The notes under the pieces: generated by a model | The model's database searches: none | The model's input: only the letters and a program-made list of their open reading frames with translations | What the model was told of the DNA's origin: nothing | From: Verrucomicrobiota bacterium | Lineage (GTDB): Bacteria; Verrucomicrobiota; Verrucomicrobiia; Limisphaerales; UBA9464 | DNA: 18,349 nucleotides | Direction: 5' to 3' | NCBI GenBank assembly: GCA_026397675.1 | Contig: JAPLUH010000449.1 | Location: 1 to 18,349 of the forward strand | Made by a program: the position numbers and the translations under genes | Part shown: piece after piece, positions 7,488 through 16,516 of the stretch | How positions within the stretch are numbered: position 1 is the stretch's first letter | Layout of the letters: every line of letters begins with the position of its first letter

Positions 7488-8351
7488 ATGATCCCAAGAA
7501 CCCTCTCTAGGCACCCCCGTATTCGCGGATCTGGATTCCTGGAGCGGGCGGCCGCCTTCACATTGATCGAACTCCTGGTGGTGATCGCCATCATTGCCAT
7601 TCTCGCCGGGATGCTCTTGCCGGCCCTGGCCAAATCGAAGACACGGGCCCAATCCATCCAATGCCTGAGCAACCAGAAGCAACTCACCTTGGCGTGGCAA
7701 ATGTACACCGACGACCACTCCGACAACCTCGTCTGGAATGATCTCACGCCCGATGGATCCGGTTGGGTTCGCGGCATCATGGATTATTCTGCGGGCAACA
7801 CCCACAACACGAACCTCGCCAACCTCATCAACCCCAATTACGCCAAGCTGGCTCCCTACACGCAGTCGCCGGGCATCTACCGCTGCCCGGGCGATCGCAG
7901 CACGGTGACCATCGGTGGCCGGCGAATGCCTCGGGTCCGCAGTCTATCGATGAGTCAGGCGATGAATTCCCGCGATGACTGGCTCAGCTACATCACCAAG
8001 GCTAAGTACGTGGTGTTCCGCAAGGGGAGCGACCTCAACCGCATGGGGGCGTCGCAGGCTTATGTGTTTATCGATGAGCACCCGGACAGCGTGAACTACG
8101 GGGATTTTGCCGTCTCAATGAACGATGGGGCGGCCGCCGGTTCCATCTACATTATTGATTACCCGGCCAGCAACCACGGCTCGTCAGGAGCGCTCAGTTT
8201 CGCCGACGGGCATGCCGAGATCCACAAATGGATAGACCCGCGCACCGTGAAACCCATGCTCCTCAAGCCCATGACCCTGGTGGTGCAGTCGCCGGGAAAT
8301 GCCGACATGCGTTACATGTCAGACCACGCCTCGGTCCGGCTGACCGATTAA
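7488..8351 (+). CDS. Prepilin-like exported protein with H-X9-DG motif
   Basis: A 287-residue pseudopilin-type protein. It has a basic leader ending in Ala23, then FTLIELLVVIAIIAILAG (24-41), the N-methylation motif and hydrophobic helix of type IV pilin and type II secretion pseudopilins, with the conserved Glu28 at mature position 5. The residue before the cleavage point is Ala rather than the usual Gly. The C-terminal domain ends with H230-X9-D240-G241 (HGSSGALSFADG), the prepilin-associated H-X9-DG signature common in Planctomycetota and Verrucomicrobiota. The family is large in these genomes and individual roles are unknown; anchoring in the inner membrane or incorporation into a pseudopilus are both possible. 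CotH follows 73 bases downstream in the same direction and may be co-transcribed. A closely similar paralogue lies at 10085-10912. Confidence 0.93.
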   Translation: MIPRTLSRHPRIRGSGFLERAAAFTLIELLVVIAIIAILAGMLLPALAKSKTRAQSIQCLSNQKQLTLAWQMYTDDHSDNLVWNDLTPDGSGWVRGIMDYSAGNTHNTNLANLINPNYAKLAPYTQSPGIYRCPGDRSTVTIGGRRMPRVRSLSMSQAMNSRDDWLSYITKAKYVVFRKGSDLNRMGASQAYVFIDEHPDSVNYGDFAVSMNDGAAAGSIYIIDYPASNHGSSGALSFADGHAEIHKWIDPRTVKPMLLKPMTLVVQSPGNADMRYMSDHASVRLTD

Positions 8352-8424
8352 TCTCCAGGCTGTCTATCCGCTCCGGCCACCTCTGCACTTGCCACGCAGC
8401 GAGGGATTCGGCCGTACTGACTCC

Positions 8425-10074
8425 ATGAAACCCTTTCTCAACGCTCGCCGTGTTTGGGTCCTCCTCGTATGGGTGTTCACGGTGTCCATCGTTCGAGGCG
8501 ATCTTCCCTCAACGCGTGAAGAGTTTCTGCGCATCGACCGGGTTTGGGATCTGGAACTGAATCTAACGCCCGAGGCCTGGGAAGCAATGGAACCCCGCCC
8601 AGGAACGATGAACCCGGAAGGATTCCGACCCGGCCGAGATGCGGGAGGCCCAGGGCCTGAAAACCGAGATCCCGGACCCAACCGGCCGCACCTCCCCGGT
8701 TCGGATCGCGAGGGCCCGCCTCCGCAAGGTCGTCCTGGCCCTTTCCAACAGGGACCCGGAGGCATGCCTCCTCCTGGAGGGTTCGAGTTCCCTTGGGTCG
8801 TCGGCAAGGTGACGGTGGGAGGGGTCGTATTTACCAACGTCGGGGTGCGCTTCAAGGGCAACAGTTCCTTCAACGGATCCCGCGGCTCGCTCAAGCGTCC
8901 CTTCAAGCTAGACTTCGACCGCCACGTGCCCGGCCGGACTCTCGCGGGCCTCGAGGAACTCTTTCTCAATAACAACGCCAATGACCCCTCCCAATTGCGA
9001 GAATCGCTGGCCTATTCGGCCTTCGCCAAGGCTGGGGTCCCTGCTCCGCGAACCACGGGCCTGCGAGTCTGGCTGCGGCGCGGTGATAGCGAACCCCGCC
9101 AGTACCTCGGACTTTACACGGGCGCCGAACCGGTCGAGGGGGATTTCCTCAAGCGGCATTTTGGTTCCAAACGCGGGCTCCTCACCAAGCCGGAGCGCGT
9201 CCGTGGTCTGGAATACCTGGGCGACCGATGGTCGGCTTATGTCGCACGCTATGAAACTCGATCAACCGTCCGAACGGCCGATGCGCGCCGGTTCATGCGC
9301 TTGCTCCGGGACTTGAATGAGTCCACCGACCCGACCTTCATAGAAACCATGAAACGCGAGGTGGACCTCGACGGTTTGCTGCGCTTCGTGGCGGTGAATG
9401 CCTGGCTGGCCAACTACGATTCCTTCCTCGGCAACGGCCATAACTACTACTTGTTTATGCCTTCCGAAGGTCCGTTGCACTTCATCGCCTGGGATTTGAA
9501 TGAAGCCTTCGGACGACATCCGATGGCGGGATCGGCCCACGAGCAGGCCAGCTTCTCTATCCTGCACCCTGCGGTGGCCCCAAATGCGTTCCTCGAACGG
9601 TTCCTCAATCAACCCGAATGGCGGGACCGGTATCAAACCTTGGTCCGGTCCCTGGGCGAGGGCTCCGGAGCTTGCTCGACCCAAAGCCTGTTGGCCGATT
9701 TGGCCATCCTACGGAAGGCGCGCTCGGAGGCGTTGGTTGACGAACCTCGCGGAGGCTTTGGCGGAAGGCAGGGCGGAGGCCCCGGGCCGAACTCACAGCC
9801 AGGGGAACCCCCGGAACGTCGTCCGGGACCGAGGTTCGACAACACCCCGCTGGAGGACTGGATTCTGGATCGGCATCGACAGGTGCAAACCGAACTCGAT
9901 GGCCATCGACGAGCACCAGCGCCTCGGATCCGTCTAGGCGGACCCGGACCCCGACCGCCGGGGCGGTTGAACGAGCCCGCCACCGGAGGTCCCGATCCAA
10001 TTCCCTGGCCCCGGCCGGATGGATCTCCAGGTCCAGGTCCGCGAGAGCACGAGGGCGATCCTCGAAAACCCTGA
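8425..10074 (+). CDS. Exported CotH-family protein kinase-like protein
   Basis: A 549-residue CotH-like protein. The ATG at 8425 is chosen because it begins a clear signal peptide (MKPFLNARRVWVLLVWVFTV, then SIVRG); a TTG at 8389 adds 12 residues with no support. Family motifs appear in order: VRFKGNSSF (141-149), KRPFKLDFD (157-165), LFLNNNANDPSQLRESLAYS (179-198), YLGLYTGAEPVEGDFLKRHF (227-246), GNGHNYYLF (336-344) and HFIAWDLNEAFG (352-363). The Asn/His/Asp residues of the last two motifs correspond to the kinase metal and catalytic sites of CotH. Bacillus CotH phosphorylates spore coat proteins; relatives in non-sporulating bacteria are exported and their targets are unknown. A Gly/Pro-rich insert (about 58-120) interrupts the N-terminal strand pair, and residues 440-549 are again Gly/Pro/Arg-rich. 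It lies after a prepilin-like gene and is convergent with another, ending 10 bases from it. Confidence 0.92.
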   Translation: MKPFLNARRVWVLLVWVFTVSIVRGDLPSTREEFLRIDRVWDLELNLTPEAWEAMEPRPGTMNPEGFRPGRDAGGPGPENRDPGPNRPHLPGSDREGPPPQGRPGPFQQGPGGMPPPGGFEFPWVVGKVTVGGVVFTNVGVRFKGNSSFNGSRGSLKRPFKLDFDRHVPGRTLAGLEELFLNNNANDPSQLRESLAYSAFAKAGVPAPRTTGLRVWLRRGDSEPRQYLGLYTGAEPVEGDFLKRHFGSKRGLLTKPERVRGLEYLGDRWSAYVARYETRSTVRTADARRFMRLLRDLNESTDPTFIETMKREVDLDGLLRFVAVNAWLANYDSFLGNGHNYYLFMPSEGPLHFIAWDLNEAFGRHPMAGSAHEQASFSILHPAVAPNAFLERFLNQPEWRDRYQTLVRSLGEGSGACSTQSLLADLAILRKARSEALVDEPRGGFGGRQGGGPGPNSQPGEPPERRPGPRFDNTPLEDWILDRHRQVQTELDGHRRAPAPRIRLGGPGPRPPGRLNEPATGGPDPIPWPRPDGSPGPGPREHEGDPRKP

Positions 10075-10084
10075 TCCGATATTT

Positions 10085-10912
10085 TTAGCGCGGCACCTTC
10101 AGCGAGGCGGCCTGGAAACGCTTCAGGTCTGCGTCGTTGGCCCTCACGGTCTGGCTCTGGATGTAGGGCGGCAGGCGGCCGATGCGCATCGTGTCGGGTG
10201 AGACGAACCGCCACGACTCGGCATGGCCATCGGCGAAGCTCAGCGTGGCGGCACCCGCATGGCGCACTGACGGAAAATCGACCCAGAACCACTCTCCAGG
10301 CTGCGTCACGACAAAGCGCGCGTTCTCGATGCTGTTCTCGTGCTCATCCAAGAAGACGAAGGCCTCGGACGGGGTGGGCAGTACAATTTGTGAGAGCTTA
10401 TGCCAGCAACTGAGGTCCTGCGGGTCCGGCAAGTCATTCATTGAGGCGCTCATAGAAACACTGCGCGATCGCGGGATCTTCCGGGCATCCCTCACCGTCG
10501 ATCGATCGGCCGGGCAGTGGTAAATCCCCGACGCTTGGTTGTAAGGAAAGAGCAACCCCCTGCGGATGTTGAAGTCGTTGGTGTCGGTGTAGGCGTTGCC
10601 CACGACCCAAGTCCGTGCGGTGGCATTGGCTCCTTCACGACCTCCCGTCAGCACGGTTTCGTTCGGCGGCAACTCCTCCTTGAAGTCATCGATGTACAAC
10701 AACCAAGCCAGGTTGAGCTGGCGGTAGTTGCTCAGGCATTGGGTGCGTAGGGCCTTGTTTTTGGCCTTACCCAGTGCAGGCAATAGCATCCCGGCCAGAA
10801 TCGCGATGATGGCGATGACCACCAGCAACTCGATCAGAGTAAAGGCCCTCAGACGCTGCGAACCCTTCTTCCGGGCACGACACACGCAGTTTTGCGACAC
10901 GGATACATTCAT
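10085..10912 (-). CDS. Prepilin-like exported protein with H-X9-DG motif (paralogue)
   Basis: A 275-residue protein of the same family as the one at 7488-8351. Its leader also ends in Ala23, followed by the same FTLIELLVVIAIIAILAG helix with Glu28. The two proteins share QCLSN..QL.LAW, a GIY.CP.DRSTV segment and the terminal signature, here H218-X9-D228-G229 (HAGAATLSFADG). After the signature it continues about 45 residues. The ATG at 10912 has AGGA four bases upstream (AGGAATTCATG), a good ribosome site. It is transcribed toward cotH and away from the MFS gene. The two paralogues may come from an old duplication, although many copies per genome are normal. Function is unknown beyond membrane insertion and processing by a prepilin peptidase, which is not encoded in this window. 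Confidence 0.92.
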   Translation of the reverse strand: MNVSVSQNCVCRARKKGSQRLRAFTLIELLVVIAIIAILAGMLLPALGKAKNKALRTQCLSNYRQLNLAWLLYIDDFKEELPPNETVLTGGREGANATARTWVVGNAYTDTNDFNIRRGLLFPYNQASGIYHCPADRSTVRDARKIPRSRSVSMSASMNDLPDPQDLSCWHKLSQIVLPTPSEAFVFLDEHENSIENARFVVTQPGEWFWVDFPSVRHAGAATLSFADGHAESWRFVSPDTMRIGRLPPYIQSQTVRANDADLKRFQAASLKVPR

Positions 10913-11144
10913 GAATTCCTGAGACTGCTCGGCGATGTTTCATCCCAATGGACCGTCATCTACTGCCCTGTGTAGCTGGACCCTAGAGGCGTGAAAACCA
11001 CGATTCTTTAGAACTCGATGGATAAACCCGATACCGCCCGATTTTGCGATTCGCCATTGCCGAGGTCCCCCATTCCGCTCTGATCCTTCGCACTCCCTCG
11101 CTCTGTCCGATGACCCTACCGAGTTTGCCAACCCCTTGCCGCCC
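10913..11144. promoter_or_regulatory. Divergent intergenic region
   Basis: These 232 bases separate the prepilin-like gene and the MFS transporter gene, which are transcribed away from each other, so both promoters should lie here. No gene, strong inverted repeat or confident promoter motif was seen. Confidence 0.35.
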
Positions 11145-12416
11145 ATGATGGATTCCCGTCCCCCTGTTCTCCCTCGCTGGGCTTGGCTCACTGTGTGCCT
11201 GCTCGCCCCGATCGCCCTGCTCAATTATCTCGACCGCCAAATGCTCGCGGCGATGAAAAGCTCGGTGATGACCGACATTCCCGACATCGGTTCGGAGGCC
11301 AACTGGGGGCGGATGCTGGGGCAGTTCAAGTGGGTGTATGCCTTCCTCAGCCCTGTGGGCGGTTGGATCGCCGATCGGTTCGGTCGACGGATCACCATCT
11401 GCGGTAGCCTCTTTGCCTGGTCGGCGGTCACCTGGTGGACCGGGCATGTCCACTCGTATGGAGAACTCCTCACCGCACGATCCCTTATGGGTATTAGCGA
11501 GGCCTTCTATATTCCCGCAGCACTGGCTCTCATCGCCGATTACCACACCGGGGAAACCCGCTCACGGGCCATTAGCTTCCACCAAATGGGGATTTACTGC
11601 GGGGTGATCCTTGGAGGTTTCACCGGCTATGCAGCCGAGATGCCCGGCCTGGGTTGGCGGGGAGCCTTCGGGTGGAGCGGCGTAGTGGGCATGGCCTTGG
11701 CAGTACCGATGTTATTCTTCCTCAAAGATCGGCCCCGTCAGGAGGCCGCGCAATCGGGCTCCGCCTCCGGCCTGGGGAGCGTCCGTGCCTTGCTCACCAA
11801 CCGTTCCTTCCTGCTGCTGGTGCTGTATTTTACGCTACCGGCACTGGCCGGTTGGGTGGTGCGCGACTGGATGCCGGCCATCCTCAAATCCGAATTCAAG
11901 ATCGGCCAAGGCAAAGCCGGCGTCTCGGCAACCCTCTACTGGCAATCCGCCGCCATCGTGGGGGCCTTCGTGGGTGGATGGCTGGCTGACCGCCGAATGC
12001 GAAAAACTTCGCGGGGGCGAATCCATGTCAGTGCTCTGGGCATGCTGATGATCATCCCGGCCCTATTCGGGGTGGGATTTGCGCCCCAGACCGGCCAACT
12101 GTGGGTGGCGGTGGCCTTTTTGATTCTCTTCGGACTCGGATGGGGGTTCTTCGACAGCAACAATATGCCCATCCTCTGTCAGGTGGCTCCCTCGGAGCAG
12201 CGGGCCACCGGCTACGGGCTCATGAATTTGGTGAGCATCGGTTGCGGTGGACTGGCGGATTGGGGTTTTGGAATGATGCGCGATCGGCACCTGCCGCTGG
12301 CGGCCATCTTCAGCGTGTTCGCGTCTGTGGCATTAGTTTCGGTGTTTCTGGTCCTGATGATTCGACCCACGGAAGTGCAGCCACCCTCGAACAGCTCGAC
12401 TCCCAGACAGCCCTGA
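11145..12416 (+). CDS. MFS transporter
   Basis: A 423-residue inner-membrane transporter of the major facilitator superfamily with about 12 predicted helices. NYLDRQML (27-34) in the first helix is typical of the anion:cation symporter (hexuronate/sialate-like) branch. The loop-2/3 motif is GGWIADRFGRR (72-82), and its counterpart in the second half is GGWLADRRMRK. The substrate cannot be read from the sequence; organic acids or sugar acids are plausible for this branch. The start is the ATG at 11145 (11148 is equally possible); a TTG at 11136 is not needed. The propeller gene follows 50 bases later in the same direction and may share the transcript. A weak 5-base hairpin lies in the gap. Confidence 0.93.
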   Translation: MMDSRPPVLPRWAWLTVCLLAPIALLNYLDRQMLAAMKSSVMTDIPDIGSEANWGRMLGQFKWVYAFLSPVGGWIADRFGRRITICGSLFAWSAVTWWTGHVHSYGELLTARSLMGISEAFYIPAALALIADYHTGETRSRAISFHQMGIYCGVILGGFTGYAAEMPGLGWRGAFGWSGVVGMALAVPMLFFLKDRPRQEAAQSGSASGLGSVRALLTNRSFLLLVLYFTLPALAGWVVRDWMPAILKSEFKIGQGKAGVSATLYWQSAAIVGAFVGGWLADRRMRKTSRGRIHVSALGMLMIIPALFGVGFAPQTGQLWVAVAFLILFGLGWGFFDSNNMPILCQVAPSEQRATGYGLMNLVSIGCGGLADWGFGMMRDRHLPLAAIFSVFASVALVSVFLVLMIRPTEVQPPSNSSTPRQP

Positions 12417-12466
12417 CGACAGCCCCGCATTGACGGAGGGTCCTCGCCTCCCTGAGCGTCTAGCGC

Positions 12467-13762
12467 ATGCTCCCCACCGTTGGAACACGCCGGACTGGTT
12501 GTATCGCCACGGCGTGGATGACGTGCGCCCTCATGTCGGCCTTGGCCGGCGACTGGCCCCAATGGCGCGGGCCCACTCGAACCGGTCGACCGGCCGCGAA
12601 CGAGCCTGTGTTAACCCAACTCCCATCGGCTCCCCACGTGGTGTGGTCCATCGCCGCGGGTCCGGGATATGCATCGCCCATCGTGGCCGGCGGTCGGGTC
12701 TTTGCCATGGAAGCTCAAGACGGCAAGGAGGTCTTGAGAGCCTTGGATGCCGCCTCGGGTGCCGAACGATGGAAAGCCGTTGTCGACGAAACCTTCACCG
12801 ATTCCCAGGGACCGGCGGCGCCCCGCTGCACACCCGTGGTTTTCGAGGACCGAGTTTATGCTCAATCCTGCCGGGGCAAGTTGACCTGCTTTGCAGCCGC
12901 CGATGGCAAAACGCTGTGGTCGGTCGACTACACCAAGGATTTCGCCGCCATCTTTGTGGGTGAGAAAGGCAACTCCCAGGGGGCTATGCGCCATGGCAAC
13001 AATGGGTCTCCTTGGGTGGAGTCCGGGTGGTTGTGGGCCTCGGCCGGATCCACCAATGGCGCTGGCATGGTGGCGCTGGATCCCAAGACTGGGGTGGTTC
13101 GCTGGAAGGGCGGCCATGAGGTCGCCGGATATGCGGCCCCGATGGTGGGATCTCTTCTAAGAGTGCGTCAGGTGGTCAACTTCATGGCCGACGCCGCCGT
13201 CGGGTTTGATGCGCAGAGCGGCCAGGTGCTGTGGCGGCACCCGCTCAAGACCGCCTTCGCCCGACACGTGATGACTCCGCTTATTGTCAACGACCGGGTG
13301 ATTCTTGGATCCCATCAAACGGGCCTCATGAGTCTTCAGTTCGCTCGCAACGGTGAGCGCTGGTCGGTCTCCGAGGTCTGGAACTCCAAGGAGGCGGCCC
13401 CCAACTTCTCCTGCCCGATCGTCGTCGGAGATCGCATCGTGGGGCTTGGAGCGCAGCGCGAGTTGGTGTGCATTGGCATCGATGACGGGAAGGTCCGTTG
13501 GACTCAATCGGGCTGGATCACCAGTGCAGCCGACAAATCCCACGCCGGATTCATCGCCCTCGGCGGCACGTCGGCGCTCCTGCTCAGCGATAGCGGCGAA
13601 CTCATCGTCTTCGACGCCGGAGGCGCCTCGTGCCGCGAGCTCGGTCGGGCCCAGGTGTGCGGAGTGAACTGGTGCAATCCTGCGTTATCCAACGGCCGCT
13701 TGTACCTCCGCGATGGCCTGCGCAATGCCGGACATTGGATGTGCCTCGACCTGACTCGTTAG
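12467..13762 (+). CDS. Exported PQQ-like beta-propeller protein
   Basis: A 431-residue protein with a signal peptide (about 1-28) followed by DWPQWRGP (29-36), the usual opening of exported quinoprotein-like propellers in Planctomycetota and Verrucomicrobiota. Repeated blades of the form 'P.V..GRV....DG....LDA.SG...W' run along the chain, for example ASPIVAGGRVFAME, LDAASGAERW, AADGKTLWSV, LDPKTGVVRW and FDAQSGQVLW. The fold resembles BamB and PQQ dehydrogenases, but nothing indicates a bound cofactor or catalytic site. It probably acts in the periplasm as a binding or scaffold protein. It lies 50 bases after the MFS gene, so joint expression is possible. The specific role is unknown. Confidence 0.92.
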   Translation: MLPTVGTRRTGCIATAWMTCALMSALAGDWPQWRGPTRTGRPAANEPVLTQLPSAPHVVWSIAAGPGYASPIVAGGRVFAMEAQDGKEVLRALDAASGAERWKAVVDETFTDSQGPAAPRCTPVVFEDRVYAQSCRGKLTCFAAADGKTLWSVDYTKDFAAIFVGEKGNSQGAMRHGNNGSPWVESGWLWASAGSTNGAGMVALDPKTGVVRWKGGHEVAGYAAPMVGSLLRVRQVVNFMADAAVGFDAQSGQVLWRHPLKTAFARHVMTPLIVNDRVILGSHQTGLMSLQFARNGERWSVSEVWNSKEAAPNFSCPIVVGDRIVGLGAQRELVCIGIDDGKVRWTQSGWITSAADKSHAGFIALGGTSALLLSDSGELIVFDAGGASCRELGRAQVCGVNWCNPALSNGRLYLRDGLRNAGHWMCLDLTR

Positions 13763-14003
13763 ACCGGTGACCAACGCTTCGCGGATTTTGAGGATTCAAA
13801 AGAACGCCCTTAAAAAACCGAGATTAGCAGGTTGAGTCCCACTCCCCATCGAGCCATCGAAGGTGGGTACAGCAGTCTTGCGAGTGCAGTGGGTTGGGCT
13901 AGTCTCGAAGCAGTTTCCCGGTTCGCTGCATCTGGGCCGTCATGCGAGATGGATGCATCCATTTCCGGGCTTTCAGCGGATAGCAGAACACCGGTCTGTT
14001 TGT
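13763..14003. promoter_or_regulatory. Intergenic region upstream of the Calx-beta protein gene
   Basis: A gap of 241 bases. An open frame crosses it (13863 onward, joined to the next gene), but its 47-residue extension precedes a complete signal peptide and is unlikely to be translated. An A-rich patch at 13796-13820 and a perfect palindrome at 13949-13962 are the only notable elements. A promoter for the genes at 14004-18349 should be here. Confidence 0.4.
13949..13962. repeat. Perfect 14-base palindrome, possible operator
   Basis: ATGGATGCATCCAT equals its own reverse complement, and its centre is about 48 bases upstream of the ATG at 14004. This is a suitable position for a dimeric regulator. 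A perfect 14-base palindrome is expected by chance about once in 16 kb, so the intergenic location is the only argument for function. Confidence 0.35.
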
Positions 14004-16475
14004 ATGAACACCTTTTACCCTCTCCATTGGAAATTCCTCAGCCTGCTGTGCCTCCTCTTCGGTGCACTGACCACGGCCGGACTGCAGGCGCAGACTCCCC
14101 AAGATCCGACGCGGGCCATTCAGGTGTTTCTCACCGCACCGGCGGTCGCCACGCAGCCCTCCGGGTCCCTGAAACTCGAGGCCGTCGCCATCGATCCCGT
14201 CGGTGGACCGATTACCCAAGTGGAGTTCCTGGCCGATGGTCAGGTGATCGCCCGGTCGGACCGCAGCGGCGATGTGTTCATCACCGTCATCGGACTCAAG
14301 GTATTGCATCAGGCCGTCTGGGAGTCACCCACCCCTGGCCCCCATGTGCTGGAGGCGCGCGCCGTGCAAAACCAGAAAACCTTGGCTACGTCAGCACCGA
14401 TGCACGTAATCATCGGGACCGGGCCCCTTCCCCCTCCAGTAGATCCCCCCGTCATTCCCATTATCCCGCCCAATCTCCCGTCCGTAGATTTGAGCGCCCT
14501 CGACCCGATGGCCATGGAATCCGATCCCAAGGATTTGATGACCTTGGAATTCCGCCGGACCGGCGACGTGTCAAAACCCCTTCGGGTGTATTTCAAAATT
14601 GGGGGATCTGCCGACTGGAACACAGACTTCACAGTCATCCCAGGAGGGTTGAAATCGGAACCGGTGAGCGATCCCAACCTCGGCCTGTGGGTGCAATCGG
14701 TCGTCATTCCGGCCGGGTCGGCCGTCGGAAAACTCCCGCTGGCACCGATCCCGGATGACAAGGTCGAGGGCGACGAAGTCTTGTACCTTGCCGTGATCCC
14801 GCGACCCGCGACCGTGAACGACGGGCCGGAAGCTTCCGACTATCAACCCGGCACCAACCCCGCCGCCCGAGTCCTCATTCGAGACTCGATCCTGCCCACG
14901 CCATCCGATGCGCCGATGATCCGCATCTTCGCCGATCAATCCGTCACCTCAGAACCCAATCCCCGAATTCGAGTCCGTCCCGGACGCATTGTTTTTCAGC
15001 GGACAGGCAACCCCGCCGAACCCGTCCGAATCCGCTACGCCGTCGGGGGCAGTGCGCGCAATGGTGAGGACTTTTCACTGCTCGATGGAGACCTCACCTT
15101 GGGAGCCGGAGAAACTGAAGCCGAACTCCTCATCGGGGCCCTGGAAGACGGACTCCAAGAGCCGGAGGAAACCGTGGTCATCAAACTCATGGATGATCCG
15201 TCTTACCGGCTCGATCCGTCCAGTGCTTGGGCACAGGTCACCATTTTTGATTCCACCGAAACCACCACGCCGCTCCTAAATATGGTCACTCCCACCCGCG
15301 GCGAGCGACTGCGGATCGGTAGCGAATGCTCCCTGAAACTCGTGGCGGTAGACCCGAACGGATTCCTTCCGGTGGTGTCCTTTTGGGCCAATGACAAACC
15401 CATTGGCGAGTCCCGGATCCAGTTTATCCGTGCCCCCGATGCGGGAACACCCATCGAGCACAACCTGATTTGGAAGATCGACTCGGAAGGCCCCATCCGA
15501 CTGGAAGCCGTCGCTGTGGACGCATCGGGGAACCGGGTGGTTTCGGCATCGGTTTTAATCCTGGGTCTGCCAGCGACCGATCCCATCGAACGCAGCGTGC
15601 TCCCCGCCGACAACGCACCCGCCGACGGTGTCCTTTCTGACATGGAATGGCAGATCTACGCCAAGTACTGGCGCTACGGAATCCCACTGCCACCGCAGGC
15701 AACTCCTGTTCCTGTCGGACACCTCTCCAGAGCTGGATTTCTCTGGCGATCCGGTGGTGCCTATCGATACGACGCCTCCGTCGGCTCGTTCCCCATGGGG
15801 TGGGTCCCACTCGAAGGCTCCGCCGGAAATTCCGGCAATGCCGGTCCGCTCCCGCCTCTGTCCGGGTTGGTCGGCATTCTAGGCACCAACGGAACCCCAG
15901 ATCGATCACCCACTTCCTACCTCCTGGGTGAATGGGCTCCCGAATCGGCTGATTCCGTGACTTTGAAGATTTATTTGGGGCCAGCAGCCAACACTCGTTG
16001 CCAGGCAGTCGAGATTTTTGTGGGGCGCAATTCCGTGGTCACAGCCATTTCAGATGACGGACAATTTGATCCGAAGACGGGGATCCTTCGATGGGGACCC
16101 TTCTTAGATGACACCCTCCGTGGATTGAAGGCCACCGTCTCAAGGGCCAACGCCTTAGAGTTCTCCTGTCTAGGGTCCTTTGATGGCATTGATCAGAAGA
16201 TGGTGTTTCATGAATTGAAATCCATTGCGAACGGCCCTGCGTGGATCTCCGCTCCCCGCTTGACGGCTATTCCCGCATCGGCCCAAGGAGACACCCGCTT
16301 GGTACTCCTCGGCGCCGCCAACGGCAGTGCAATGGATCTGGAAGTCTCTGAAGATATGGTCCAATGGCGACGCATCGGAACGATGCTCGGCAATGGCGAC
16401 TCGCAACTTCACGTCGACACCGATGCAGGGACTTCCACGCAGCGCTTTTACCGGGTCATTCCCCGTCAGCGTTGA
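14004..16475 (+). CDS. Large secreted protein with Ig-like and Calx-beta domains
   Basis: An 823-residue exported protein. The ATG at 14004 opens a clear signal peptide (about 1-30, FLSLLCLLFGALTTAGLQA). In order there are an Ig-like domain (about 40-138, with VEFLADG), a Pro-rich linker, two Calx-beta-type domains (about 160-295 with GSADWNTDF and KVEGDEVLYL; about 305-417 with GGSARNGEDF and LQEPEETVVIKL), and a second Ig-like domain (about 425-522). After these comes DGVLSDMEWQIYAKYWRYG and RAGFLWRSGGAYRYD (about 540-600). A segment at about 650-732 has GILRWGPFLDD and SFDG, as in other verrucomicrobial surface proteins. The C-terminal module (about 755-819) has the pattern LEVSEDMVQW...RFYRV. 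Calx-beta repeats often bind calcium in adhesins, so a surface or adhesive role is likely but not shown. The exported dikinase-like gene follows closely. Confidence 0.88.
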   Translation: MNTFYPLHWKFLSLLCLLFGALTTAGLQAQTPQDPTRAIQVFLTAPAVATQPSGSLKLEAVAIDPVGGPITQVEFLADGQVIARSDRSGDVFITVIGLKVLHQAVWESPTPGPHVLEARAVQNQKTLATSAPMHVIIGTGPLPPPVDPPVIPIIPPNLPSVDLSALDPMAMESDPKDLMTLEFRRTGDVSKPLRVYFKIGGSADWNTDFTVIPGGLKSEPVSDPNLGLWVQSVVIPAGSAVGKLPLAPIPDDKVEGDEVLYLAVIPRPATVNDGPEASDYQPGTNPAARVLIRDSILPTPSDAPMIRIFADQSVTSEPNPRIRVRPGRIVFQRTGNPAEPVRIRYAVGGSARNGEDFSLLDGDLTLGAGETEAELLIGALEDGLQEPEETVVIKLMDDPSYRLDPSSAWAQVTIFDSTETTTPLLNMVTPTRGERLRIGSECSLKLVAVDPNGFLPVVSFWANDKPIGESRIQFIRAPDAGTPIEHNLIWKIDSEGPIRLEAVAVDASGNRVVSASVLILGLPATDPIERSVLPADNAPADGVLSDMEWQIYAKYWRYGIPLPPQATPVPVGHLSRAGFLWRSGGAYRYDASVGSFPMGWVPLEGSAGNSGNAGPLPPLSGLVGILGTNGTPDRSPTSYLLGEWAPESADSVTLKIYLGPAANTRCQAVEIFVGRNSVVTAISDDGQFDPKTGILRWGPFLDDTLRGLKATVSRANALEFSCLGSFDGIDQKMVFHELKSIANGPAWISAPRLTAIPASAQGDTRLVLLGAANGSAMDLEVSEDMVQWRRIGTMLGNGDSQLHVDTDAGTSTQRFYRVIPRQR

Positions 16476-16516
16476 GAACCCGCTGGGGGTTCGCGTTGAA
16501 GGCGCCCATTTCAAAG

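Noticed and set aside
7268..7780. N-terminal extension of the dehydrogenase frame to 7780.
   Set aside because: It runs antisense through the prepilin-like gene and precedes a good signal peptide at 7267.
12434..12455. Hairpin GGAGG/CCTCC after the MFS gene as a terminator.
   Set aside because: Only 5 base pairs and no T-run; too weak to call.
13832..14758. 308-residue plus-strand open frame.
   Set aside because: Overlaps the Calx-beta gene in another frame, is Arg/Pro/Ser-rich with no motifs, and is a GC-driven shadow.
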